Notes under the pieces: generated by a model
The model's database searches: none
What the model saw: the letters and a program-made list of their open reading frames with translations, nothing else
What the model was told of the DNA's origin: nothing
Source of the DNA: Thermoanaerobaculales bacterium
GTDB lineage: Bacteria; Acidobacteriota; Thermoanaerobaculia; Thermoanaerobaculales; Sulfomarinibacteraceae
Assembly (NCBI GenBank): GCA_035358815.1
Contig: DAOPQC010000005.1
Coordinates: 1 to 64,000, forward strand
DNA length: 64,000 nucleotides
Direction: 5' to 3'
In this document: piece by piece, positions 9,047-15,879 of the stretch
Position numbering within the stretch: position 1 is the first letter of the stretch
Layout of the letters: each line of letters opens with the position of its first letter
Program-made: the position numbers and the translations under genes

Positions 9047-9663
9047 CCATGATCAACGTCCGGCGCACTTGGATCGCTGTCGCCATCGCTCTGGCCACCG
9101 TGCTTCCAAATGCCGCAGAGGAGCAGGCGAGTCCGTTGGTCACCGACGTTGGCATCGATCGCAGCGCGCTGCCGGCGGCGGTCGACACCGTCGACGGGGT
9201 GACGCCGCTGTTCCGGGACGGGCGAGTCTTCATCGCGGGCCAGCCTTCCCAGGGAGCGCTCACCACGCTTCACGGCCTCGGCGTGACCGCGGTCGTGAAC
9301 CTGCGGACGCCGGCCGAGATGGAGGACCGCCAGCGCGTGCCGTACGACGAGGCGGCAGCTGTGGCCGCACTCGGCATGGAGTATGTCCGGATCCCGTTGG
9401 GAGGCGACGAACATCCGTACACTCCCGAGGCGGTGGACCGGCTCGCCGAGGTTCTGACTGACCACCGGGGGCCGGTGCTCGTGCACTGCACGGTGGGGTG
9501 GCGAGCCTCGTACCTGTGGGTCGCCTACCTGATCCGCGAGCAGGGCTTCGTGCTCGCCGACGCGCTCGCGCGCGGGAAGGCGATGGCGCTGTCGCCGGAT
9601 CCCCTTGAGGGGCTCCTGGGCCGTCCCCTGGTCGTTGTCTACGACGGCGAACCGAGCCCCTGA
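9043..9663 (+). CDS. secreted DUF442/DSP-like phosphatase
   Basis: The 206-aa protein has an N-terminal hydrophobic signal and a dual-specificity phosphatase-like fold ('FIAGQPSQGALTTLHGLGVTAVVNLRTPAEM', then 'VLVHCTVGWRAS'). The P-loop cysteine is residue 149 and the arginine residue 154, giving C-x4-R where classical PTPs have C-x5-R. As I recall, the short loop is seen in DUF442/BLH-type proteins, which fits the 'AGQP' opening. The start ATG overlaps the previous stop. The gene's last 25 bases overlap the 3' end of the convergent N-acetyltransferase gene. The substrate is unknown. Confidence 0.72.
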   Translation: MTMINVRRTWIAVAIALATVLPNAAEEQASPLVTDVGIDRSALPAAVDTVDGVTPLFRDGRVFIAGQPSQGALTTLHGLGVTAVVNLRTPAEMEDRQRVPYDEAAAVAALGMEYVRIPLGGDEHPYTPEAVDRLAEVLTDHRGPVLVHCTVGWRASYLWVAYLIREQGFVLADALARGKAMALSPDPLEGLLGRPLVVVYDGEPSP

Positions 9664-10553
9664 GGGGCGCTCCGGGGATCGTTGCCTGGAGCGAGCGGGC
9701 GGTCGACCCGGTGCGGAGACGGCCGTCGGCACGATGGGCACAGCGGCTGCTCGCGTGACCCCCACGCGCGCGCCGCGTCCTCATCGGGCACGTCGAGGAG
9801 GAAGGCGGTCCTCAGGAGGTCCGGCAGGGACGCGTCGGCGACCTCCCGCACCGTCTCGTCACCTGGCTGGCGAACCGTGTAGCCGCGACCGCGCAGGATG
9901 TGCCTCGATTCCGGCGTCGACCTCTGGACGGTCAACGTGCGCACGAAGGGCGACAGCGGGTGGGTCGAGGTGAAGTGATTGGCGACCTCGAAGTCCACCG
10001 CCAGCGCCGGAACGGTCTTGAACCCGTAGAGGCTGCGTGGCGAGCCGTCGCGGAGCACCCGCAGGATGAGAGTGCCGTCCGGCCGCTGCTCGACGCGGTA
10101 GGTGCCGCCCGGCTGCACGCTCGGCTCGCCGTCGAGCGGAACCGGTAGCAGGGGCCCGTCGGCGCCGAACCCGACATCGGCAAGCCACGCCCTGCCGTCG
10201 ACCTCGGCGCGAAGCAGCATGTGGGTGCGGGGGGTGGAGGCGTCACCGCCCGCGGGCCGCACGCGCGCCTCCAGGGTCTCGACCGTGAAGCCGATCGACC
10301 GCAGCACCGCGGCGAACAGCGTGTTCTGCTCGAAGCAGTAGCCGCCGCGCCGGCCGGTCACCAGCTTGGCCTGGAGCGCATCCAGGTCGAGGGACACCGG
10401 GCGGCCGAGGCGCACGTCGAGGTTCTCGAACGGGATCCGGCCGAGGTGAGCCAGGTGCAGCCCCTCGAGCGTGGCCAGGTCGGGCGCCGGCGCCCCGGCG
10501 AAGCCGATGCGCGCGAGGTACGCGGCCAGGTCGATGTGGTCGGGCGGGCTCAT
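9639..10553 (-). CDS. nat: arylamine N-acetyltransferase
   Basis: The 304-aa enzyme is of the NAT family, which transfers acetyl from acetyl-CoA to arylamines or hydrazines and in some bacteria acts on endogenous amine intermediates. The catalytic triad is visible: Cys73 in RRGGYCFEQN, His111 in TPRTHML and Asp126 in LADVGFG. 'IPFENLDV' at 40-47 is the usual N-terminal motif. It is somewhat longer than typical NATs (about 270-280 aa), because a Pro/Arg-rich tail of about 35 residues carries a CPSC pair. That tail runs into the 3' end of the convergent phosphatase gene. The ATG follows a short gap after the small CxxC gene upstream. Confidence 0.9.
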   Translation of the reverse strand: MSPPDHIDLAAYLARIGFAGAPAPDLATLEGLHLAHLGRIPFENLDVRLGRPVSLDLDALQAKLVTGRRGGYCFEQNTLFAAVLRSIGFTVETLEARVRPAGGDASTPRTHMLLRAEVDGRAWLADVGFGADGPLLPVPLDGEPSVQPGGTYRVEQRPDGTLILRVLRDGSPRSLYGFKTVPALAVDFEVANHFTSTHPLSPFVRTLTVQRSTPESRHILRGRGYTVRQPGDETVREVADASLPDLLRTAFLLDVPDEDAARAWGSREQPLCPSCRRPSPHRVDRPLAPGNDPRSAPQGLGSPS

Positions 10554-10606
10554 GCAGCCGCTGCAACCTGTGGCGGTGGGGCCGATATTCCACGGCCTGC
10601 GAGCGG

Positions 10607-10858
10607 TCAGTCGAGCGACAGGCCGAGGTAGCGGAAGGCCGCTGCGCAGGTCGGACAGCGGCGGGCGTGGCGTCGCCAGCTGCGGACGTAGCGCGACCGC
10701 GGCCCGGACATCGCCAGCAGGGACACGCTGGCGTGGCCGCCCTGCTCGCGGCCGGGCGGGACACGCCGGTGGCGGAGCACGAACACCGGGTCCGCCATCT
10801 GGGCCACGAGCCGGTCGAGGGCCCGGCGTCGGCCGTCGGCCGTCGTCGTCCGTTCCAT
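10607..10858 (-). CDS. small basic protein with C-terminal CPTC knuckle
   Basis: The predicted 83-aa, Arg-rich protein ends in 'RRHARRCPTCAAAFRYLGLSLD', a single C-x2-C that may bind metal with partners. I prefer the ATG at 10858, which has GAGGA nine bases upstream, over a longer version from 10948. It precedes the N-acetyltransferase by 53 bp on the same strand. The family is not recognised. It could be a chance frame in GC-rich DNA, but the ribosome site and the CPTC motif argue for a gene. Confidence 0.45.
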   Translation of the reverse strand: MERTTTADGRRRALDRLVAQMADPVFVLRHRRVPPGREQGGHASVSLLAMSGPRSRYVRSWRRHARRCPTCAAAFRYLGLSLD

Positions 10859-11032
10859 CACGTCCTCGAATCCGAGCCCAGTGTACGCCACCACGGCAAG
10901 AGGGTGCTGCGGGGGAAGGCGGCGCTCGGGACCATGGTCACATTTCAACCGGCCTGCCGTGGGTTGGATTCCGGCTGCCGGTGCTTTCGCGGCCCCTCGG
11001 CGCGCGCCCGGGAGCCTTTACGGGCACGAGAA

Positions 11033-11061
11033 GGGCCGCCTCGCGTGGTGCGAGCCGGCCC
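11033..11061 (-). terminator. hairpin downstream of a secreted-protein gene
   Basis: GGGCCG-C-CTCGC pairs with GCGAG-C-CGGCCC around a 5-nt loop, about 20 bp past the stop of the gene ending at 11084. It occupies the same position as the hairpin behind the other PVEL-tagged gene. It lacks a T tract. Confidence 0.55.
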
Positions 11062-11083
11062 GGGGCGTGACGGCGAAGCGGCG

Positions 11084-11827
11084 CTAGTCGACCGAGAGGG
11101 ACTGCAGCTCGACCGGGATCATCGTGCCGTCGATCAGCAGGTCGTCGAGGTACCAGCCCGCGTGGTTGACGACCGAGGAGGCCATCATGTGGAACTCGAG
11201 GGTGACCGTGCCTCCGACGAAGGGAGTCAGGTTGGCGGTCTGCTGCACCCAGGCAGTGGGCGCGGTGAAGCTGCCCTCGCAGTGCTGGAACACCGGCGAG
11301 CCGTTCGCGTAGACCTCGGCCCAATCCCAGTTGCTGAACAGGTCGTACCACTCCCACCAGGACAGGGTCGCGTCGGTGTAGTCGGTGAGATCGACCGTCA
11401 GGGTGAGGATGCTGTCGTCGGCGGGGTTTGAGTTGGCGCAGCTGTCGTAGCCTGCGTTGTTGCCGAGGTTGGCGTAGCAGCCGTTGAGCACCGTGCCCCA
11501 CATGCCGGTGCCGGAGTGGGCGGCGGGGGGCGGGTAGTTCGTCGAGTCGCAGCCGGCGCCAGTCCACGCGTAGACCGCTCCCCACTCCCAGTCGAGGGAC
11601 CCGGTGAGGCCGCCGTTGTCGGCGTCGAAGCTCGAGGAGTAGATGATCGCTTCCGGCGCCCTCGGCTCCGCCGGCGGAGGCGATGCGAACACCGGGGAAG
11701 CGTCCCACGCGGCCTGGGCGGCGATCTCGGCCGCGGCCTCGTCCCCCGGCTCCTGGCCACTGACCGACGCCGCGACCAGCATCGCGCCCAGCACCAGCAG
11801 CCCACGATTGACGCAACGTGCTCTCAT
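11084..11827 (-). CDS. secreted jellyroll/MAM-like protein with C-terminal PVEL tag
   Basis: The 247-aa protein has a signal peptide (MRARCVNRGLLVLGAMLVAASVSG). An Ala/Pro-rich spacer follows, then a beta-sandwich-like domain starting 'YSSSFDADNGGLTGSLDWEWGAV' and containing 'WWEWYDLFSNWDWAEVYANG' and 'TLEFHMMASSVVNHAGWYLDDLLIDG'. That layout is typical of carbohydrate- or protein-binding jellyroll modules attached to secreted hydrolases. There is no catalytic site. The protein terminates in IPVELQSLSVD, matching the tag of the protein ending at 7089. GAGGAGGGC lies eight bases before the ATG. The localisation tag idea is an inference from these two proteins. Confidence 0.75.
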   Translation of the reverse strand: MRARCVNRGLLVLGAMLVAASVSGQEPGDEAAAEIAAQAAWDASPVFASPPPAEPRAPEAIIYSSSFDADNGGLTGSLDWEWGAVYAWTGAGCDSTNYPPPAAHSGTGMWGTVLNGCYANLGNNAGYDSCANSNPADDSILTLTVDLTDYTDATLSWWEWYDLFSNWDWAEVYANGSPVFQHCEGSFTAPTAWVQQTANLTPFVGGTVTLEFHMMASSVVNHAGWYLDDLLIDGTMIPVELQSLSVD

Positions 11828-11956
11828 GGCTTTGCCCTCCTCGCGTCGTGGCGGCTCACTGTCGACCGACGCTTCCGAGTGTAGTTTCGATGGCCAGCGA
11901 TTTCAACGCAACAGCCGCCGGGATGGTGGGCTGGTGAGGGGCGGGAGGGATTCCGG

Positions 11957-11962
11957 TACACT
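11957..11962 (+). promoter_or_regulatory. candidate -10 (TACACT) of a leaderless gene
   Basis: TACACT ends 7 nt before the ATG at 11970 and no Shine-Dalgarno is present in between. Transcription would begin at or next to the start codon. No convincing -35 hexamer is visible. Confidence 0.4.
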
Positions 11963-11969
11963 GCGGCGG

Positions 11970-12545
11970 ATGCGAGAAAGCGTCCGCACGATCACCGTCG
12001 ACGGAGTCACCTTGATGGTGCGGACCGTGCGCAAGCGGGTCCGCAACGTCAACGTCCGGCTGGTCGGCGGCGAGCTGCGGGTGAGCGCCCCTCCGGGCGT
12101 CGACGCAGCCGAGCTCGAGGCGACGGTGCGCCGGCTCGCCCGGACCCTGTTGCGGCGCGTCCGCGCCGAGAGGATCAACTCCGACGACCAGGCGCTGGCC
12201 GTGGCGCGCAGGGTCGCCGAGAGATTCCCGAGGCCGCCGCGGGTGGGTTCGGTGCGCTTCGTGACCACCCAGCGTTCGCGGTGGGGCAGCTTCAGCCCCA
12301 GCACCGGCGTGGTGCGGCTCCATGCCGCACTGCGCGAGCTTCCGCCCTGGGTCCTGGAGGCGGTGGTCGCTCACGAGCTCGCCCACGCGTTCCACTCCGA
12401 CCACTCGCCGGCCTTTTGGGAGCTGGTGCGAAAGGTCTGTCCCAGGACCGACCGCGCGAATGCCTTCCTCGAAGGGGTCGCCTGGATTGCGGAGCGGTGG
12501 GAGCGGCTGCCGCCCGTCGAGCGGTCGCTGCTCGCCGGCCCCTGA
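11970..12545 (+). CDS. YgjP-like (DUF45/WLM) metallopeptidase
   Basis: This 191-aa protein belongs to the UTP pyrophosphatase/YgjP-like zinc peptidase family. The zinc motif HELAH at residues 135-139 is followed by 'HSDHSPAFWELV', giving the third ligand, and by 'TQRSRWGSFSPSTGVVRLHAAL' just before it, the usual family block 'RWGS....G.I.LN..L'. The N-terminal half is a beta-rich 'VRLVGGELRVSAPPG' region. The ATG at 11970 has no SD but a TACACT hexamer 7 nt upstream, which suggests a leaderless message. A longer in-frame opening from 11643 lies over the divergent secreted-protein gene and is not credible. The protein is cytosolic and its substrate is unknown. Confidence 0.85.
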   Translation: MRESVRTITVDGVTLMVRTVRKRVRNVNVRLVGGELRVSAPPGVDAAELEATVRRLARTLLRRVRAERINSDDQALAVARRVAERFPRPPRVGSVRFVTTQRSRWGSFSPSTGVVRLHAALRELPPWVLEAVVAHELAHAFHSDHSPAFWELVRKVCPRTDRANAFLEGVAWIAERWERLPPVERSLLAGP

Positions 12546-12562
12546 GCGGCGGACTGCGGCGG

Positions 12563-12715
12563 TCAGCGCGGTCCCCGCACCTCGGTCTCACCGTTGCGCA
12601 CGCCGGCGCTCCGGCGGTCGCCCATGACCTGCCGGAGGTCACGCAGGAAGAAGGCGAACACCGCCACCGAGCCGGGGCCGAGCACCAGTATGGCAATCCA
12701 CGTGGCAACGGTCAT
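12563..12715 (-). CDS. 50-aa single-helix companion of the sodium:solute symporter
   Basis: MTVATWIAILVLGPGSVAVFAFFLRDL begins this 50-aa peptide, which has one membrane helix (about residues 4-25) and a basic, soluble tail. Its ATG overlaps the stop of the symporter gene in a 4-base ATGA arrangement, which implies tight co-translation. Small single-helix accessory proteins next to SSS-family symporters are known. This gene fits that pattern in size, topology and position, but the sequence alone does not prove the family. Confidence 0.6.
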   Translation of the reverse strand: MTVATWIAILVLGPGSVAVFAFFLRDLRQVMGDRRSAGVRNGETEVRGPR

Positions 12716-14187
12716 GCACTCCTCCTGCGGCGGCGATCGGCGAGCCAGCCGGCCGCGAAAGCCGCCAGGGAGACCGGCAACGCGATCAGGAGCCCGGCTT
12801 CCCGCGCCACGTCCAGCGACCGCCCGCCGCACGTGACGGCAATCGCCAGCGAGCCGTCATCGGTCGGGACCCCGAGAGTCTGGAAGGCGACGAACAGTGC
12901 CAGCGAGAGACCGAGGCCCACGGTGGCGCTGAAGCGACCGGCGCGGGGCGTGGCGAGGCGCGGCACGAACAGCACGGCGAGCAGCGGCCAGAAGACGGTC
13001 GACAGGAGAACCGTCGACATGAAGATCCAGGCGTCGCGCAGCCGCTCGAAGAGCAGCGACAGGCCGAGCGCGGCGGCCAGGGTCACCGCCGCGAGCAGGC
13101 GGGTCGAGAGCAGGAGAGCGCGGTCGGAGAGGCGGCGGCCGGTCACCGCCTGCCAGCCGTCGTAGACGATGTTGCCGGCCGCAATCAGGGTGTAGGAGTC
13201 CACGGTCGACATCGCCGCGGCCACGCAGCCTGCGACGAACAGGCCGAGCAGCCCGGGCGGCAGCGCGTACGCCACCACGGCGAGCAGCACGGCGCTGCCG
13301 TCGAGGTCCGCCGGCAGGCGGCCGGCGGCGACGAGGTCGCGGCCGGCGAGCCCGAGGTAGACCACCACCCAGTCGTAGCACGCCCAGAGCACGGTTCCGA
13401 TGAGCAGCGCGCGGACGATCTGGCGGGTGGCTGCGGCGGCGAAGGTGCGCTGGTAGAAGGCCGGCTCGACAAGCGGCGTCATCGCGACGCCGGCGAACAC
13501 CAGCAGCTCCCACGCGGAAAGCGTGCCGAGGGGCGCGAGCGCCTCGCCACCAAGCCGTGCGCCGATCGCCTCCGGGCCCCCGACCTTGACGAGCACGATC
13601 GCGGCGGCGATCGCCGCCGACAGGCACATGACGACGAACTGCACTGCGTCGGTCATGGCATCGGCGAGCAGGCCGCCGAGCACGGTGTAGGCGAGCGCGA
13701 TCGACGCCCCGATGACGCACCCGACCCACGGATCGAGCCCGAAGAAGGTCGCGCCGATCAGCCCCATTCCGGCGACCGAGATGATCGGTGCGCTGTACAC
13801 GAACGAGGCGAGCGCCGCTGCGGCGCGGGCCGGCGGGCCGTAGGCGTCGCCCATCACCTCCGGCAGTGAGATGGCCGACAGCCGGCGCAGCCGGGGCGCG
13901 ACGAGCACGGCCGCAGCCGCGTAGAAAACGTAGAACGGAGCGGAGTAGGCGACAAAGGCAGCGATGCCCTCGTAGAACGCCGTCTCGGAGCTGCCGAAGG
14001 TGACGTCGAGCCCGTAGTAGGTGGAGACGAGGGTGCAGACCAGCAACGGAGTGGTCAAGCGCCCGCCGGCGATGAAGAAGTCGCGGAAGTCGCGGATCCG
14101 GCTGGCCGTCAACACGCCGACGCCCAGCATGCAGATCAGGTACAGGACGACGATCGCCTGGTCGACGGCGCCGAAGGCGGCGGTCAT
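12712..14187 (-). CDS. sodium:solute symporter (SSS family)
   Basis: The 491-aa, very hydrophobic protein has about 13 membrane segments and the LeuT-like SSS layout. 'LICMLGVGVLTASRIRDFRDFFIAGGRLTTPLLVCTLVSTYYG' at the N terminus corresponds to the usual 'R...S..DFF.AGR....W......A...' start. 'ISLPEVMGDAYGPPARA' follows the third helix, and 'FVAGCVAAAMSTVDSYTLIAAGNIVYDGW' matches the 'A.MSTADS.L......' signature of the sodium-site region. The substrate cannot be read from sequence; acetate, proline, sugars and vitamins are all known substrates. The ATG at 14187 begins the first helix. The small companion gene overlaps its stop. Confidence 0.87.
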   Translation of the reverse strand: MTAAFGAVDQAIVVLYLICMLGVGVLTASRIRDFRDFFIAGGRLTTPLLVCTLVSTYYGLDVTFGSSETAFYEGIAAFVAYSAPFYVFYAAAAVLVAPRLRRLSAISLPEVMGDAYGPPARAAAALASFVYSAPIISVAGMGLIGATFFGLDPWVGCVIGASIALAYTVLGGLLADAMTDAVQFVVMCLSAAIAAAIVLVKVGGPEAIGARLGGEALAPLGTLSAWELLVFAGVAMTPLVEPAFYQRTFAAAATRQIVRALLIGTVLWACYDWVVVYLGLAGRDLVAAGRLPADLDGSAVLLAVVAYALPPGLLGLFVAGCVAAAMSTVDSYTLIAAGNIVYDGWQAVTGRRLSDRALLLSTRLLAAVTLAAALGLSLLFERLRDAWIFMSTVLLSTVFWPLLAVLFVPRLATPRAGRFSATVGLGLSLALFVAFQTLGVPTDDGSLAIAVTCGGRSLDVAREAGLLIALPVSLAAFAAGWLADRRRRRSA

Positions 14188-14267
14188 CGCCGGCGCATCA
14201 CGGTCGTGAGCATGCGGCCATGATATCGCCGCCGGAGCCAGTGGCGACCGGGCGGCTGGGCAGTGGC

Positions 14268-14666
14268 TTACGGCTCGCGGATGATCCACCCCGCCAGCAC
14301 GCCGGCCACCACCGATTCGACCAGCGTGGCGGCGAACCACCCGAATGCGAGGACGTACGGCAGCGGCATCACGGAGTAGGTGCCGTAGCCCATGCTGATG
14401 CCGCCGCCGATGCCGAACAGCAGCCCGTAGAGGAGAGCTGCCTTCAGGCTCTTGGGCCGCACCAGCCAGCCGTAAACCGCGGCGAAGCAGAAGGCCGCGA
14501 TCGCGCCGACCGCCCACATCAGGCCCATCTTCATCTCGGCCATCGGTCGCCACATCGACGCGGTCGCCTGGTAGGCGCCGCCCAAGATCACGCTGTGGAT
14601 GAGCATGTCGAGCAGCTGCCACGTGATGAAGATCGCCACTGTCGCCAACAGGATTCGCTTGAGCAT
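14268..14666 (-). CDS. four-helix integral membrane protein, unknown function
   Basis: The 132-aa protein begins MLKRILLATVAIFITWQLLD, with a first helix at about residues 4-24, then helices near 50-67, 74-98 and 103-128. The soluble loop 'GGAYQATASMWRPMAEMKMG' follows the first helix. It resembles the membrane protein at 7955-8389. GAGGGAGGACGGA precedes the ATG at 14666. The gene is divergent from the thioredoxin-fold gene on the other strand and upstream of the symporter, separated from it by 80 bp. The function is unknown. Confidence 0.75.
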   Translation of the reverse strand: MLKRILLATVAIFITWQLLDMLIHSVILGGAYQATASMWRPMAEMKMGLMWAVGAIAAFCFAAVYGWLVRPKSLKAALLYGLLFGIGGGISMGYGTYSVMPLPYVLAFGWFAATLVESVVAGVLAGWIIREP

Positions 14667-14753
14667 TCCGTCCTCCCTCGTTGGGTCGCCTGGTCGAAGA
14701 TGGTAGCACCTGCGCCGGCGGCGACCCGGGAATAGCCTGGGTGCGCTCTCTGC

Positions 14754-14759
14754 TATCCT
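14754..14759 (+). promoter_or_regulatory. candidate -10 (TATCCT) close to a start codon
   Basis: TATCCT ends 9 nt before the ATG at 14769 with no ribosome binding site between, which again fits a leaderless transcript. No good -35 is seen at 16-18 bp. Confidence 0.35.
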
Positions 14760-14768
14760 CCGGGCGCC

Positions 14769-15338
14769 ATGAACGTCACCACCCGCAACCGCGTCGTCAT
14801 CGGAGCGATCTTCGTCGCCGCGGCAGCGCTCATCGGCGTCCAGATGTACTGGAGCCAGACGCCGCCGCGCCACGCTGACCACGACCACGCCATCGCCAAG
14901 CTCAACGCCGGCGGCTTCCTGTGGATCGAGGCCTTTGGCGGCGCCCGCCGCAACCTCGTCGGCCGCCCCGGCAAGGTGCTGGTGCTGCACTGGTTCGACC
15001 CGACGTCTCCGAGCGCGAGCGAGCAGGCGCAGGCCGCGCGCTTCGCGGCCGCAGCGGCCTCCGACCCGATGGTGGAAGTGCTGCTGATCGCCCAGGCGCC
15101 CTCGTGGGAGGGCCTCGAGTCGTGGGCTCGCGAGGCCGGCGTGCCAACGGCGCTGCTGTACCTCGATGGCAAGGGCAAGACCGGCGAGCTGTGCGGCGTG
15201 CGCCGCCTTCCGGAGACCCTCGTCTACGACCCCGAGGGCCTGCTCGCCCACCAGACGCGGGGACCGGCGAGCTGGTCCCGGTCGGGCCTCGGCGCGCAGA
15301 TCGAGCGGGCCAAGGCCGGGGTCGAGGAGATCCACTAG
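14769..15338 (+). CDS. membrane-anchored thioredoxin-fold protein lacking the CxxC
   Basis: The 189-aa protein has one N-terminal membrane anchor (residues 8-28) and a TlpA/ResA-like domain: 'LVGRPGKVLVLHWFDPTSPSASEQAQAARFAA' where TlpA has 'GK..lvnFWA.WC.PC..E.P'. The active-site cysteines are replaced by Ser-Pro-Ser, so a redox role is unlikely. The rest of the fold is recognisable ('VLLIAQAPSWEGLESWAREAGVPTALLYLD', then 'GVRRLPETLVYDPEGLLAHQTRGPASW'). Its TAG stop is the first triplet of a palindromic 3' element. It may be a scaffold or binding relative of ResA. Confidence 0.75.
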   Translation: MNVTTRNRVVIGAIFVAAAALIGVQMYWSQTPPRHADHDHAIAKLNAGGFLWIEAFGGARRNLVGRPGKVLVLHWFDPTSPSASEQAQAARFAAAAASDPMVEVLLIAQAPSWEGLESWAREAGVPTALLYLDGKGKTGELCGVRRLPETLVYDPEGLLAHQTRGPASWSRSGLGAQIERAKAGVEEIH

Positions 15339-15419
15339 GAATTCGCGGCGCAGCGGCCGTCAGCCGCATGTCCCGGCGTGCGCCGGTCTCGGCGACGGCC
15401 GCCGCAGAGCGAATTCCTA
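15336..15419 (+). repeat. TAGGA element copy H (3' foldback)
   Basis: The first arm at 15336-15358 has the form TAGGA-N14-GGCC. Its imperfect complement is at 15397-15419 (GGCC...GAATTCCTA), leaving a 38-nt interior. The TAG is the stop codon of the upstream gene. The copy lacks the GGATGCGC hairpin found behind most other copies. Confidence 0.7.
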
Positions 15420-15477
15420 TCTACGATTCGCCGCGCGAATCGGAATCGAAGAAACCTAGAACAACACAGGCTGGGGG

Positions 15478-15750
15478 TCAGGCAAGACGGGAGGCGAGGA
15501 AGGCCGCCGCGGTCTTCTCGGCCCAGAACCGCGGCGCCCACGGCGGGCCGGCGACGAAGCCGACATGTCCGCCGTGCGCCGTGAAAGCGGACTCGAGGCG
15601 GGGGTTGCCGTCCGCCTCACGGCGTGGGATCGCTCGAGTCGGCAGGAAGGGATCGTCGGCGGCGTGGATGAGCAGCGTCGGAACCCGGATCGCCGGCAGC
15701 CGCGGCGCCGAGCTCGAGCGCCGAATGCCGCTGTCGCACCGGCACGGCTT
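15478..15750 (-). pseudogene. C-terminal fragment of a YheT-type alpha/beta hydrolase
   Basis: Reading the minus strand from about 15750 to the TGA at 15478 gives '...SSSAPRLPAIRVPTLLIHA', then ADDPFLP, NPRLESAF, HGGHVGF and finally a 'WAEKTAAAFLASRLA' end. These are the acid and His portions of the YheT (COG0429) hydrolase family, about 85 residues out of about 320. The nucleophile region is absent. The frame loses similarity where a palindromic repeat begins at 15753. The rest of the gene has apparently been deleted or displaced. Confidence 0.65.
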
Positions 15751-15752
15751 GC

Positions 15753-15823
15753 ACCGCAGAGATCGCGGAGAGCGCAGAAGAGGTCAAATGAGACTTCTTC
15801 GCGCTCTTTGCGCCCTTTGCGGT
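15753..15823. repeat. palindromic intergenic repeat at the break of a truncated gene
   Basis: Left arm ACCGCAGAGATCGCGGAGAG and right arm CTCTTTGCGCCCTTTGCGGT are imperfect inverted repeats around about 30 nt. This 'ACCGCARAG...CTTTGCGGT' type resembles a dispersed palindrome I associate with intergenic DNA in several phyla (recall, not checked). Here it abuts the YheT-type fragment. Confidence 0.6.
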
Positions 15824-15879
15824 TCAAACGTGTCCGCGTGCCGGTGCGGATTCCTCGGGCGACGGGCGGTGGCCGTGCC

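Noticed and set aside
7089..11827. PVEL tag as evidence for type IX secretion
   Set aside because: The type IX C-terminal domain that normally follows such a linker is absent, and no Por/Gld genes are present. Only the tag similarity is kept as a finding.
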